Part shown: positions 55,548-64,000 of the stretch, piece by piece | Layout of the letters: every line of letters starts with the position of its first letter | Numbering within the stretch: position 1 is the first letter of the stretch | Assembly (NCBI RefSeq): GCF_025399795.1 | Contig: NZ_JAODTZ010000045.1 | Location: forward strand, 1 to 64,000 | From: Streptomyces rhizosphaerihabitans | Lineage (GTDB): Bacteria > Actinomycetota > Actinomycetes > Streptomycetales > Streptomycetaceae | DNA: 64,000 nucleotides | Direction of reading: 5' to 3' | Program-made: the position numbers and the translations under genes | The notes under the pieces: model-generated | What the model was told of the DNA's origin: nothing | The model's database searches: none | The model's input: the letters and a program-made list of their open reading frames with translations, nothing else

Positions 55548-57143
55548 ATGTACGCAGAGCAGAACGACATCGCGCCCACCGCACCCCGCGTGCCGCGCCA
55601 GTCACTGGCACTGGCGGCGATGCTCTTCGCGGTGGCGATGACGTTCATCGACCAGACGATCGTCTCCATCGCGGCCCCGGACATCGTCCGCGAGCTGGGG
55701 CTCTCGGCGTCCGGGATGCAGTGGGTGGTGAACGCCTACCTGCTGTCGCTGGCCGCGTTCTTCGCCCTCGGCGGGCGGCTGGCGGACCTGCTCGGGCCAC
55801 GCCGTGTCGTCGTCGTGGGCACCCTGGTGTTCGTCATCTCGTCGGTGCTGTGCGGCTGTGTGCCCGAGGGAGACTTCGCCCAGACCTGGCTGATCGTCTT
55901 CAGGGCGACACAGGGCCTGGGGGCCGCTCTCCTCTTCCCCGCGGCCCTCGCCGTCGTCGTGGCCGTGTTCCCGGTGCAGCGGCGCGGCCGGGCCCTGGCA
56001 CTGTTCTTCGGACTGTCAGGAGCGCTGACGGCCATCGGCCCGCTGCTGGGCGGCTGGCTCACGTCGTGGACCTGGCGGGCGATCTTCTGGGTCAACGTGC
56101 CCGTCGCCGTCGTGGCGCTCGTCCTGACCGTGCTGGCGCGCATTCCCGACCGGCGGCGCGACGAGTCGCTGGACGGGGTCGGGGCCCTGCTCATCGCGGT
56201 GGGCATGGGCCTGAGCGTGCTCGGATTCCAGCAGGCCGCGTCCTGGGGCTGGAACAGCGCGGCGACCTGGGGCTGCATCGCGGGCGGCCTCGTCGTCCTG
56301 ATCCTCTTCTGGCGCTACGAGCGGGACCGGCGCCACCCTCTGGTCAACCTGGCGGTCTTCCAGGACAAGGCGTTCACCGTGGACTCCCTGGTGCTCTTCT
56401 TCGCCATGCTGGCCTTCGTCCCGGTGTTCTTCTTCGCCTCGGTGTACGCGCAGGTCTCCCTCAGCGCCTCGCCCGATCAGGCCGCGCTCTACCTGCTGTA
56501 CTTCTTCGCGGGCTTCGCGATCGCCTCCCAGTGGGGCGGCCGCATGCTGGACAGGCAGGGCCCGCGGCCGGCCATGAAGATCGGCACCGCCCTGGGCGCG
56601 GTCGGGTTCTACCTCTGGGCCGACAAGCTGACCGACCTGTCGATGCACGACCAGTGGCCCTACGTCGCCCTCGCGGGAGCAGGGATCGGCTTCATCCTGG
56701 CGCCCGCGTCCACCGACGCCGTCAACCGGTCCATCGGAGCCTCCTACGGCGAGGTCACCGGCATCACCCAGACCGTCCGCAACTACGCGGCGAGTGTCGG
56801 GCTCGCTGTCTTCGGGACCGTCCTGACACACACGATGACGGACAAGGTCGTATCGACGCTCCGGTCCCACGGCCTGTCGTCGACCGAGGCCCACGGCGTG
56901 GCCGACGACATCGCCCAGGCGGTCACGGGCAACTCCGACGCACGGCAGCCGACGGGCACCGGCGTCACCGCGTCGACCATGCGGGAGGTGATGAGCAGCG
57001 TGCGGACGGACTTCGCCGAGGCCAACCAGCGGGTCTTCTACGGCATGGCGATCGCGCTCGCCGTCGGGTTCCTCTGCGCCCTGCGCCACCCCGGCGGCCG
57101 AGGGGGGACGACGGAGCAGGAGGAACCCCCTCCGGCCGGCTGA
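55548..57143 (+). CDS. MFS drug exporter (DHA2/EmrB-QacA type)
   Basis: A 531-residue transporter with about 14 hydrophobic segments. The family signature DQTIVSIAAPDI is in the first one, followed by GRLADLLGPRRVVVVG in loop 2-3, and the motif-C-like GPLLGGWLTSWTWRAIFWVNVP in segment 5. It is expected to export a drug or metabolite by proton antiport. The ATG at 55548 or the GTG at 55539 could be the start; neither has a clear ribosome-binding site. No adjacent regulator is present. Confidence 0.9.
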   Translation: MYAEQNDIAPTAPRVPRQSLALAAMLFAVAMTFIDQTIVSIAAPDIVRELGLSASGMQWVVNAYLLSLAAFFALGGRLADLLGPRRVVVVGTLVFVISSVLCGCVPEGDFAQTWLIVFRATQGLGAALLFPAALAVVVAVFPVQRRGRALALFFGLSGALTAIGPLLGGWLTSWTWRAIFWVNVPVAVVALVLTVLARIPDRRRDESLDGVGALLIAVGMGLSVLGFQQAASWGWNSAATWGCIAGGLVVLILFWRYERDRRHPLVNLAVFQDKAFTVDSLVLFFAMLAFVPVFFFASVYAQVSLSASPDQAALYLLYFFAGFAIASQWGGRMLDRQGPRPAMKIGTALGAVGFYLWADKLTDLSMHDQWPYVALAGAGIGFILAPASTDAVNRSIGASYGEVTGITQTVRNYAASVGLAVFGTVLTHTMTDKVVSTLRSHGLSSTEAHGVADDIAQAVTGNSDARQPTGTGVTASTMREVMSSVRTDFAEANQRVFYGMAIALAVGFLCALRHPGGRGGTTEQEEPPPAG

Positions 57144-57209
57144 CAGCGCCGTCGGGCCGGTCCACGGACGGGCCGGGCGCGGGCCGTCATCGGTGGGTCA
57201 CACGGGCCG

Positions 57210-58598
57210 TCACCGCTGTGTCACCAGGGACGCGGAGAAGCCGTCGTCGCCACCCGCGTCACCGCTGCCGCCGTCGTCGGGAGCGAACACGATGACCAGG
57301 ACGAACACGCCGACGGCGAGAACGAGTCCGACGGCTCCGCAGATGACCCCGGCCAGCGCCTGCCCGGGGTTCGTGGCCTCGCCGCGGCGGGCCTTGGCCC
57401 CGCCGATCAGCCCGAAGATCACGGCGAGGACGCCCAGCACGATCGCCAGCGGCCACACGATGAACAGGACCGCCGCGATGATGCCCAGCACGAGCCCGGC
57501 GGTTCCCAGCCCGTTGCTCGGCATGGGCCTCGCCAGGGGCCAGCCGTAACCCGGTGCGCCCGGATGGACGGCACCCGCGGGAGCGCCGGGGTACTGCGGA
57601 TAGCCGTAGCCGTACGGGAGGCCGGGACCTCCGGGGGCGATCGGCGGCGGAGGGACGGGCTCGCCGGGAAAGGGCTGCGGGTAGGGGGTGCGGGCCGTCG
57701 GCGGCGCGAAGGGGTTGTCCCAGGTGGGGCCGCCCGGGTGTCCGGGTCCGGGCGGGACGGGCGTGCCGGGCAGCGAGGTGATCGCCGGAAGCCCGTACGC
57801 CGGAGGAGGCGCGGCACTCCCCCGCGCGGTCCCCCCGGACGAGGCGATCTCCTCGGGCGGGGCCCAGGGGTTGAACTCGGAATCCCGGTCGGCCTCGCGC
57901 TTCCCGAGGGATATCCGGGCGTCGGGGACGGGGACGGCGAAGGGCGCGGTGCCCTGCGCGGGAACGAAACCCGCAGGCGCCTCATCGAACGCGCCGCCCG
58001 CCGGGGGCGCCGGATGTCCCCCTCCGCCGTCGAACGCGCCGCCCGCCGGGGGCGCCGCGTATCCCGGTCCGCCATCGAACGCGCTGTCCACCCACCGCGC
58101 GGGCGCCTCGGACCCGGAGCCCGGATCACCGTCCCGGCCACCGCCCGGGCCACCACCCGAATCGCTGTCCAAATCGCTGTCCGGGTCGCTGTCCTGACGT
58201 CTGTCCCGGCTGTCGTCCGGTCCGCCGTTCGACGCGGGGGCCGTCCGGTCGGGGCCGGCCGCGTGCGTCGCATGAGCCGGGCCGACGGCGGGTGTCCCCT
58301 GATCCGGGCCGGCCGCGGGCACCGCGGATGGCGCGTGGTCCCGATCGGCCGCCGGTACCGCACGATCCGGACCGGCGGCGGACGCACGATCCGCCTCGGG
58401 TATCGCATCCTCCGCGGGACCGGGATCCGCCCCGGGTATCGCATCCTCCGCGGGACCGGGATGCGGCCCGGTGCCCGTCCCGGACGATCCGCTCCGCCCG
58501 GGTGACCCGCCGCGCTCGGACATCGGGCTCGCTCCGCCCGGCGGAGCCCACGCACCCGCATCGCGTGGGACGGTCGGCCTCTGGGCGTCGTCGGACAT
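57210..58598 (-). CDS. DUF4190 membrane protein with long disordered N-terminus
   Basis: A 462-residue protein. The first 330 residues are low-complexity, rich in Pro, Gly, Ala and Asp, with repeats such as GPAEDAI(P)(G/E)AD (encoded by a 36-bp repeat at 58398 and 58434) and PPAGGAFD units. A Pro/Gly/Tyr-rich segment (about 320-360) leads to a DUF4190 domain with two membrane helices (GTAGLVLGIIAAVLFIVWPL and the later VICGAVGLVLAVGVFVLVIV). A short hydrophilic tail follows. The function is not known; such proteins resemble envelope-associated scaffolds. The ATG has AGAGGGG upstream. Confidence 0.85.
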   Translation of the reverse strand: MSDDAQRPTVPRDAGAWAPPGGASPMSERGGSPGRSGSSGTGTGPHPGPAEDAIPGADPGPAEDAIPEADRASAAGPDRAVPAADRDHAPSAVPAAGPDQGTPAVGPAHATHAAGPDRTAPASNGGPDDSRDRRQDSDPDSDLDSDSGGGPGGGRDGDPGSGSEAPARWVDSAFDGGPGYAAPPAGGAFDGGGGHPAPPAGGAFDEAPAGFVPAQGTAPFAVPVPDARISLGKREADRDSEFNPWAPPEEIASSGGTARGSAAPPPAYGLPAITSLPGTPVPPGPGHPGGPTWDNPFAPPTARTPYPQPFPGEPVPPPPIAPGGPGLPYGYGYPQYPGAPAGAVHPGAPGYGWPLARPMPSNGLGTAGLVLGIIAAVLFIVWPLAIVLGVLAVIFGLIGGAKARRGEATNPGQALAGVICGAVGLVLAVGVFVLVIVFAPDDGGSGDAGGDDGFSASLVTQR

Positions 58599-58807
58599 GT
58601 GCGAGGTCCCCTCTTCTCGTACGTTCCGTCATGCTACGGCCCACGCCGCTCCCCGGATCTCGGTCGTACGACGGCCCTCTCGCCCCCGCGGGGTACACCG
58701 TGCCCGGACGGGGGCGGCCGCCTACGATGATCCCCGAGCCATCGATCAGCCGATCACCCGCGTCCCGCCGGTCACGGTCAGGGGACGCCGTTCCGGGGAG
58801 GAACCCG

Positions 58808-59869
58808 TTGACCGAGCACATCACCCCACGCGAGGACGCCCGCGACCTGCGCACCTTCATCGCCGGGCTGCCCAAGGCCGAACTGCACGTCCACCACGTC
58901 GGCTCCGCCTCCCCGCGGATCGTTTCCGAGCTCGCCGCCCGCCACCCCGACTCCCGGGTGCCGACCGACCCCGAGGCGCTCGCGGACTACTTCACGTTCA
59001 CGGACTTCGCCCACTTCATCGATGTGTACCTGTCCGTCGTCGACCTCATCCGCACGCCCGAGGACGTACGGCTGCTCACGTACGAGGTCGCCCGGGACAT
59101 GGCGCGCCAGCAGGTGCGCTACGCCGAGCTGACGATCACTCCGTGGTCCTCCACGCGGCGCGGAATCGACGAGCGCGCCTTCATGGACGCGATCGAGGAC
59201 GCCCGCAAGGCCGCCGAGGCCGAGCTCGGTGTCGTCCTGCGCTGGTGCTTCGACATCCCGGGCGAAGCCGGTCTGGAGGCGGCCGAGGAGACCGTGCGGC
59301 TCGCGACCGACGACCGGCTGCGGCCGGAGGGCCTCGTCTCCTTCGGGCTCGGCGGCCCCGAAGTCGGCGTGCCGAGGCCGCAGTTCAAGCCGTACTTCGA
59401 CCGTGCCCGCGCGGCGGGACTGCGGTCGGTGCCGCACGCGGGTGAGACGACGGGCCCGGAGACGGTCTGGGACGCGCTGAACTTCCTCGGCGCCGAGCGC
59501 ATCGGCCACGGAACGAGTTCCGCGCGGGACCCGAGGCTGCTCACCCATCTCGCCGAGCACGGCATCGCCCTGGAGGTCTGCCCGACCTCGAACATCGCCA
59601 CGCGCGCGGTCCGCACCCTCGACGAGCACCCCGTCAAGGAGTTCGTGGCGGCCGGGGTGACGGTCACCGTCAACTCCGACGACCCGCCGATGTTCGGCAC
59701 CGACCTCAACACCGAGTACGCGGTCACCGCCCGCCTCCTCGGCCTCGACGAGTCGGGCCTCGCGGCGCTCGCCAAGAACGCGGTGCGGGCCTCGTTCCTC
59801 GACGAGGCGGGGAAGGCGGAACTCGCCGCGGAGATCGACACGTATGCCGCGACCTGGCTCGCGCTCTGA
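58808..59869 (+). CDS. add: Adenosine deaminase
   Basis: A 353-residue adenosine/adenine deaminase of the amidohydrolase family. The zinc and catalytic residues are seen in AELHVHHVGS (first two His), PHAGETTGPE (His and the catalytic Glu), RIGHGTS, and VNSDDPPMFG (Asp pair). It hydrolyses adenosine to inosine plus ammonia in purine salvage. The first His pair reads HVH with HVG following, unlike the more common HLDGS, so substrate range may differ. The start is a TTG at 58808, with GGGAGGAA six bases upstream, which decides the start. Confidence 0.9.
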   Translation: MTEHITPREDARDLRTFIAGLPKAELHVHHVGSASPRIVSELAARHPDSRVPTDPEALADYFTFTDFAHFIDVYLSVVDLIRTPEDVRLLTYEVARDMARQQVRYAELTITPWSSTRRGIDERAFMDAIEDARKAAEAELGVVLRWCFDIPGEAGLEAAEETVRLATDDRLRPEGLVSFGLGGPEVGVPRPQFKPYFDRARAAGLRSVPHAGETTGPETVWDALNFLGAERIGHGTSSARDPRLLTHLAEHGIALEVCPTSNIATRAVRTLDEHPVKEFVAAGVTVTVNSDDPPMFGTDLNTEYAVTARLLGLDESGLAALAKNAVRASFLDEAGKAELAAEIDTYAATWLAL

Positions 59870-59886
59870 CCCAGCACAATGGGATC

Positions 59887-60570
59887 ATGCGCACCGTGAC
59901 CGCAGTCGCCCATCGCGGCGACCCCTATCGCGCCCGTGAGAACACGATCGACTCGCTGCGTTCCGCGCTCCACCGGGGCGCGGACGCCGTCGAGATCGAC
60001 GTACGGCTGACCCGCGACCGCGTACCCGTACTGCTGCACGACGCGACGCTCAAGCGTCTGTGGGGACACGACCGGCCGCTGCGCTCGCTCTCCGGCGACG
60101 AGGTGCGCGGGCTCACGGAGGGCGGGGTGCCGACGCTGGCGGAGGCCCTCGGGGCGACCGGCGACAGCCGGGTCATGGTCGATCTGCCCGGACCGGTGGA
60201 CGCGAGGGCCGCGCGCGAGGTCGTGGACGTGGTGCGGGCCTGCGGGGCCGAGGAACGGGTGTACTACTGCGCCGCGGCGCCCGCCATGCTCGCGGTGCGG
60301 GCCGCCGACTCGTCCGCGGAGATCGCGCTGACCTGGACGACCGTGGCGCCGCCGCGCCGTGGGCTGCTCGACGTCGTACGGCCGCGCTGGCTCAACTACC
60401 GCTTCCCGCTGGTGAACCGGGACCTCACGGCCCGTGTGCACCGCGACGGCTACCTGGTCTCCGTATGGACCCCGGACACCCGCCGTTCCATGCGCCGACT
60501 GCTCGACGCGGGGGTCGACTCGATCACGACCAACCGCATCGACGCACTCACCGCCCTGCGCAAGGACTGA
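59887..60570 (+). CDS. Glycerophosphodiester phosphodiesterase
   Basis: A 227-residue GDPD-family enzyme. The catalytic start is AHRGDPYRARENTIDS (residues 8-23, with His, Arg and Glu), followed by the metal site VEIDVRLTRD and the second catalytic His in VLLHDATL (about 55). It breaks glycerophosphodiesters to glycerol-3-phosphate and an alcohol. It has no signal peptide. It starts 17 bp after the adenosine deaminase stop and may be co-transcribed with it. Confidence 0.9.
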   Translation: MRTVTAVAHRGDPYRARENTIDSLRSALHRGADAVEIDVRLTRDRVPVLLHDATLKRLWGHDRPLRSLSGDEVRGLTEGGVPTLAEALGATGDSRVMVDLPGPVDARAAREVVDVVRACGAEERVYYCAAAPAMLAVRAADSSAEIALTWTTVAPPRRGLLDVVRPRWLNYRFPLVNRDLTARVHRDGYLVSVWTPDTRRSMRRLLDAGVDSITTNRIDALTALRKD

Positions 60571-60909
60571 GCCTGCCCCGGCAACCGGCAACCGGCAGTC
60601 GGCAGTCGGCAGCCGGCAGCCGGCAGCCGGCAGCCGGCAGCCGGCAGCCGGCAGCCGCAGACGACACACCGGATGCGTTGGGTACGGTGGGCGCGCCCGG
60701 CGGAGCCGCGGCCGGAGTCGTGCGCGCGGCGGGGCGTGCGCGGCGGTCGCGAGGCGTGCGCGGGCCGGGGTCGTCACGGCCGTCCCCCTAGGGGCGCCCC
60801 CGGCCCGGATACGGGGGGCGGCACCCTGCCTGGTGAGGATCCCGAGGGTCGCGCACGGCCGGAGGATGAGCGGTGTCCGCTTCCGGCACACCGCCCTCAG
60901 GAGCACTCA
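60571..60909. other. Intergenic stretch before the serine hydrolase gene
   Basis: About 340 bp with no gene. The first 85 bp are the 7-bp repeat array listed separately. A short palindrome CCCCTAGGGG occurs at 60785-60794. The rest appears featureless apart from the CAGGAG ribosome-binding site. Confidence 0.55.
60578..60654. repeat. Eleven tandem 7-bp repeats (CCGGCAG)
   Basis: Eleven contiguous heptamers: two CCGGCAA, one CCGGCAG, two TCGGCAG, then six perfect CCGGCAG. They start eight bases after the GDPD stop codon. A heptamer repeat is prone to slipped-strand length change. Confidence 0.95.
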
Positions 60910-62061
60910 ATGCCCGTACGTCGCCCAGCAGTTGCCCTCGCCGCCGCCCTCGCTCTCGGTCTCGCGGCCGGACCGCTGGGCGCCCCGGCGTTCGCCACCC
61001 CCGCCGCGGCTCCGGCGCGGACGGCCGCCGGACCCGACGCCGACGCGCTGCGCGCCGCGCTGGCCGGACTCCCGGACACGGACGCGACGGCGGCGCTCGT
61101 ACGGGTCGGCGGCAGCGACGGCACCTGGCGCGGCAGCGCCGGGGTGCACGACCTGGAGAGCGGACGCCCGGCCGATCCGGACGCCCGCTTCCGCGCCGGT
61201 TCCACCACGAAGGTCGTCACGGCGGCGGTCGTCCTCCAGCTCGCGGCCGAGGGCAGAGTCGGGCTGGGGACTCCCGTGCAGAAATACCTCCCCGGGCTGC
61301 TGCCGTCCGCCTTCGAGCCCGTCACCGTACGGCAGTTGCTCAACCACACGAGCGGCATCCAGTCCGGTGACGGCTTCGGCGACGCCTTCGAGGACGCGTA
61401 CGCGCACCGCTTCGACACCCTCACACCGCGCGAGGTCGTGGCCTCCGCGGTGGCGAAGGGGCCGGAGTTCACGCCGGGCACCCGGCAGGACTACCTGAAC
61501 ATCAACTACACGATCCTCGGCATGCTGATCGAGAAGGTGACCGGCCACCCGTACGCACACGAGGCGGCCCGGCGGATCCTCGGGCCCGCCGGAATGCGCC
61601 ACACGTACTTCCCCGGCACCGACCCCTACATCCACGGGCCGCACAACCGCGGTTACCAGGCGGTGCCGCGGCCCGACGGCACGACGGCGTTCGTGGACGT
61701 CACCGACTGGAACCAGGCCGACCGGTGGGCGGCCGGCGACATGATCTCCACGACGGCCGACCTGGAGCGGCTGATCACGCGCCTGTTCAAGGGAGACCTC
61801 GTCCCGGCGCGACAACTGGAGGAGATGTTCACCGTGCCCCCGGGCATCAAGGGCGCCGACATGAGCGCCGGACTCCAGCGCTTCGAGTACGGGGGCACGG
61901 TGTACTGGATCAAGTCGGGCGCCCGGTACGGCTACAGCACCGTGGTCGCGGCCACCCGCAACCTGTCCCGCACCCTCGTCTACTCGGTCGGCTCCACCGA
62001 CGCCAAGGGCGAGACGATGAACCCGGTCGCCCGGCGGATCGCCCTGGCGGCGCTCAAGTAG
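60910..62061 (+). CDS. Secreted beta-lactamase-fold serine hydrolase / D-Ala-D-Ala carboxypeptidase
   Basis: A 383-residue exported serine hydrolase (class C beta-lactamase fold). A signal peptide (MPVRRPAVALAAALALGLAAG, cut after about 30) leads to the catalytic SxxK in AGSTTK (about 97) and the YxN motif in QDYLNIN (about 195). A KSG triad element lies in YWIKSGARYG (about 335), in place of the HTG of R61. It most resembles DD-peptidase/esterase relatives; a peptidoglycan substrate is possible. The ATG has CAGGAGC upstream. No neighbours link it to a pathway. Confidence 0.9.
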   Translation: MPVRRPAVALAAALALGLAAGPLGAPAFATPAAAPARTAAGPDADALRAALAGLPDTDATAALVRVGGSDGTWRGSAGVHDLESGRPADPDARFRAGSTTKVVTAAVVLQLAAEGRVGLGTPVQKYLPGLLPSAFEPVTVRQLLNHTSGIQSGDGFGDAFEDAYAHRFDTLTPREVVASAVAKGPEFTPGTRQDYLNINYTILGMLIEKVTGHPYAHEAARRILGPAGMRHTYFPGTDPYIHGPHNRGYQAVPRPDGTTAFVDVTDWNQADRWAAGDMISTTADLERLITRLFKGDLVPARQLEEMFTVPPGIKGADMSAGLQRFEYGGTVYWIKSGARYGYSTVVAATRNLSRTLVYSVGSTDAKGETMNPVARRIALAALK

Positions 62062-62099
62062 CCGGCACCGGAGCGGTCGAGCGGCGCGTACCGGTGCGG

Positions 62100-62627
62100 T
62101 CAAGTAGCCAGTGCCGACGCGGTCGTTCGGTCCGGGGTGAGTGCCTCAAGTCGCTTGATCTTCTTCCGGAGGACGTACAGCGGGATCACCCCGAGGATCC
62201 CGAAGGACAGGTCGACAACCGTCCACCAGAAGGGAATTCCGCGGATCGGTCCGCAGATCAGGGCCAGCGGGACGATGCCGGCGCAGGCGATCATCCCGAA
62301 CTCGACGACCCAGATGTTGCGGACCGGATCGCGGTACGGACCGTAGAAGGCGACCGCGATCACCAGATGCGCGAACGCCAGCCAGTCCGTTCCGTAGAGC
62401 AGGAAGGGGTATTGGGCGTCGGCGGTGTCGAGGCCGTGCCTCACACGCACGATCCAGTCCATCAGGACGGGCAGGTGCTCCGGCACGGACAGGGACCTCA
62501 ACAGGTCCTCGGCCCAGTGGAGTTCGTGTACCAGGGGGAAGGCCGTGGCGCCACTGAGCACCAGGCTGACGACGAAGAAGACAAGCCACGCACGGATGCC
62601 CTTGAGCAGGGCGGCTCTGTCGCTCAT
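62100..62627 (-). CDS. Small integral membrane protein of unknown function
   Basis: A 175-residue protein with about four hydrophobic segments: the first at about 12-32 (LVFFVVSLVLSGATAFPL), then about 80-100, 115-135 and 140-160. A basic tail KKIKRLEAL follows. No family is recognised. The ATG at 62627 is preferred over an upstream in-frame start at 62678, as the TTGAAC palindrome and the likely promoter lie between them. Confidence 0.75.
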   Translation of the reverse strand: MSDRAALLKGIRAWLVFFVVSLVLSGATAFPLVHELHWAEDLLRSLSVPEHLPVLMDWIVRVRHGLDTADAQYPFLLYGTDWLAFAHLVIAVAFYGPYRDPVRNIWVVEFGMIACAGIVPLALICGPIRGIPFWWTVVDLSFGILGVIPLYVLRKKIKRLEALTPDRTTASALAT

Positions 62628-62649
62628 GGCTGGAGCGTACGCCCCGACT

Positions 62650-62663
62650 TGAACGTGTTCAAA
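62650..62663. promoter_or_regulatory. TTGAAC-GT-GTTCAA palindrome upstream of the membrane protein gene
   Basis: Six-base arms around GT, 23 bp upstream of the chosen ATG at 62627. The form is typical of TetR-type operators and would control the membrane protein gene; no regulator gene is adjacent. Confidence 0.6.
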
Positions 62664-62690
62664 ACCGCCCCCGCCCAAGGGCCCGGTGGC

Positions 62691-64000
62691 TCAGGCGCCG
62701 CTCTCCCTCAGCATGTCCTCGCGCTCGACGATCTTCACGCGCGCGCGGCCCTGCGGTTCACCCAGCGCCTTCTCCGCGGCGTCCAGCCGGTACCAGCCGT
62801 CCCACGTGGTGAAGCGGACGTCCCGCTCGCCGAGGAAGGCGTCGACGGCGGCCGGGTCGGGCGAAGTGGGCGCGTGCAGACGGCCGTTCGCGTGGTCGCC
62901 GAGCAGACTCGCGACCGTCTCGTTGGCGTCGCCCTTGGTGTGACCGATCAGACCGATGGGCCCGCGCCGGATCCAGCCGGTGACGTACGTGGACCGCAGG
63001 TGCTCGCCCGAGTCCTCCAGCACACGGCCGGCCGCGTCCGGCACCGTGCCCGAGTCGACGTCCCAGGGCAGCTTGGGCAGGCTGTCGGAGAGGTAACCCA
63101 CGGCGCGGTAGACCGCGGTGACGTCCCAGTCCTTGAACTCGCCGGTGCCCTTGACGTTCCCGGTGCCGTCGAGGGCGGTGCGCTCGGTGCGCAGGCCGAC
63201 GACCTCGCCGTTCTCACCGAGGATCTCGGTCGGCGACTCGAAGAAGTGCAGGAACAGCTTGTGCGGGCGGTCGCCGGCGTCGCGGATCGCCCAGTTCTCC
63301 AGGGTCTTGGCGACCATGTCGGCCTGCTTGTTGCCGCGCCGGGTTGCGATCGAACCCTCGTCGTAGTCGATGTCCTCGGGGTCGACGATGACCTCGATGT
63401 TCGGCGAGTGGTCCAGCTCACGCAGCTCCATCGGGCTGAACTTCGCCTGCGCCGGGCCGCGGCGGCCGAAGACGTGGACCTCGAGGGCCTTGTTGGCCTT
63501 GAGTCCCTCGTGGACGTTCGGCGGGATCTCGGTGGGCAGCAGTTCGTCCGCGGTCTTGGCGAGGATGCGGGCCACGTCCAGCGCGACATTGCCGACACCG
63601 AGGACGGCGACCTTCTCCGCCTCCAGCGGCCAGGTGCGCGGAACGTCCGGGTGACCGTCGTACCAGGAGACGAAGTCCGCCGCGCCGTACGAGCCGTCGA
63701 GGTCCAGGCCGGGAATGTCGAGGGCCCGGTCGGCCGTCGCACCCGTGGAGAAGATCACGGCGTCGTAGAAGGCGCGCAGATCGTCGAGGCTGATGTCGCG
63801 CGGATAGTCGACGTTGCCGAAGAGGCGGACCTGCGGCTTGTCGAGCACCTGGTGCAGGGCGGTGATGATGCCCTTGATCCGGGGATGATCGGGGGCGACG
63901 CCGTAACGGATGAGACCGAACGGGGCCGGCATCCGCTCGAACAGGTCGATGGAGACACCGGACTCGGCGGCCACTGCGGATTTCAGCAGCGCGTCGGCGG
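62691..64000 (-). CDS. Ferredoxin/adrenodoxin-NADP reductase, 5' end beyond the window
   Basis: About 436 residues of an FprA-type reductase are visible; the start and the first FAD-binding Gly motif lie beyond the right edge. The frame runs open to 64000. Visible motifs are DLFERMPAPFGLIRYGVAPDHP (FAD), AVLGVGNVALDVAR (NADP-binding), RRGPAQAKFSPMELREL, and YVTGWIRRGPIGLIGHTKGDANET near the C-terminus. The enzyme passes electrons from NADPH to ferredoxin for partners such as cytochrome P450s. Confidence 0.93.
   Translation of the reverse strand, partial: ADALLKSAVAAESGVSIDLFERMPAPFGLIRYGVAPDHPRIKGIITALHQVLDKPQVRLFGNVDYPRDISLDDLRAFYDAVIFSTGATADRALDIPGLDLDGSYGAADFVSWYDGHPDVPRTWPLEAEKVAVLGVGNVALDVARILAKTADELLPTEIPPNVHEGLKANKALEVHVFGRRGPAQAKFSPMELRELDHSPNIEVIVDPEDIDYDEGSIATRRGNKQADMVAKTLENWAIRDAGDRPHKLFLHFFESPTEILGENGEVVGLRTERTALDGTGNVKGTGEFKDWDVTAVYRAVGYLSDSLPKLPWDVDSGTVPDAAGRVLEDSGEHLRSTYVTGWIRRGPIGLIGHTKGDANETVASLLGDHANGRLHAPTSPDPAAVDAFLGERDVRFTTWDGWYRLDAAEKALGEPQGRARVKIVEREDMLRESGA

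Noticed and set aside
60578..60654. CRISPR array
   Set aside because: Units are contiguous 7-mers without spacers, and no cas genes are in the window.

Overview
The window is high-GC actinobacterial chromosome, almost certainly Streptomyces. Codon third positions are nearly all G or C, GTG and TTG starts are common, several exported proteins carry twin-arginine lipoprotein signals, and the gene neighbourhoods (rimP-nusA-ylxR-infB, ispG-rseP-dxr, potABCD beside a GABA aminotransferase) are those expected of that genus. No rRNA or convincing tRNA gene, insertion sequence, integrase or CRISPR array was found. The left and right edges cut infB and a ferredoxin-NADP reductase gene.

Layout: 1-8.1 kb is housekeeping. 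It holds the leftward rimP-nusA-ylxR-infB cluster, a small rightward operon (lipoprotein, ferritin-like DUF4439 protein, APH-fold protein without catalytic residues), proS, and two GNAT acetyltransferases. 8.6-12.5 kb carries two MEP isoprenoid genes, ispG and dxr, around an rseP-type site-2 protease. 12.7-18.1 kb has a full-length SecA that looks like a second copy, a small unknown gene and a long acyl-CoA dehydrogenase.

18.4-34.3 kb is a self-contained carbohydrate locus: a LacI regulator, a GH31 alpha-xylosidase-like enzyme, a secreted GH12 endoglucanase, GH95, GH42, two sugar-ABC permeases, a binding lipoprotein and a large GH3. The combination fits xyloglucan breakdown. The GH12 would cut the polymer outside the cell, the ABC system would import oligosaccharides, and cytoplasmic fucosidase, galactosidase, xylosidase and glucosidase activities would strip them. 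Palindromes with a GAAGCGCTTC core lie upstream of lacI (two) and in the divergent binding-protein/GH3 promoter region (two), which suggests one regulon. The transporter has no ATPase of its own, so a shared MsiK-type ATPase is inferred.

34.3-34.9 kb is a protein-free stretch with a Zur/Fur-like box and a candidate small RNA that has its own promoter and a U-tract terminator. 34.9-54.6 kb is rich in amine catabolism genes: an aldehyde dehydrogenase, a PucR regulator, gabT, and a gabD-like dehydrogenase-potD-potA-potB-potC-puuB-like series for polyamine uptake and oxidation. Among them lie a TraG-like membrane ATPase, a PAP2 phosphatase and a chitinase with a DasR-type operator. 54.8-64 kb holds a NADAR protein, an MFS exporter, a DUF4190 protein, an adenosine deaminase, a glycerophosphodiesterase, a serine beta-lactamase-fold hydrolase, a small membrane protein and the reductase.

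A recurring oddity is the number of short tandem repeats, each with its own period. Intergenic arrays have periods of about 28, 38, 23, 27 and 7 bp. In-frame arrays occur in nusA (12 bp), GH95 (15 bp), GH3 (30 bp) and the DUF4190 gene (36 bp).
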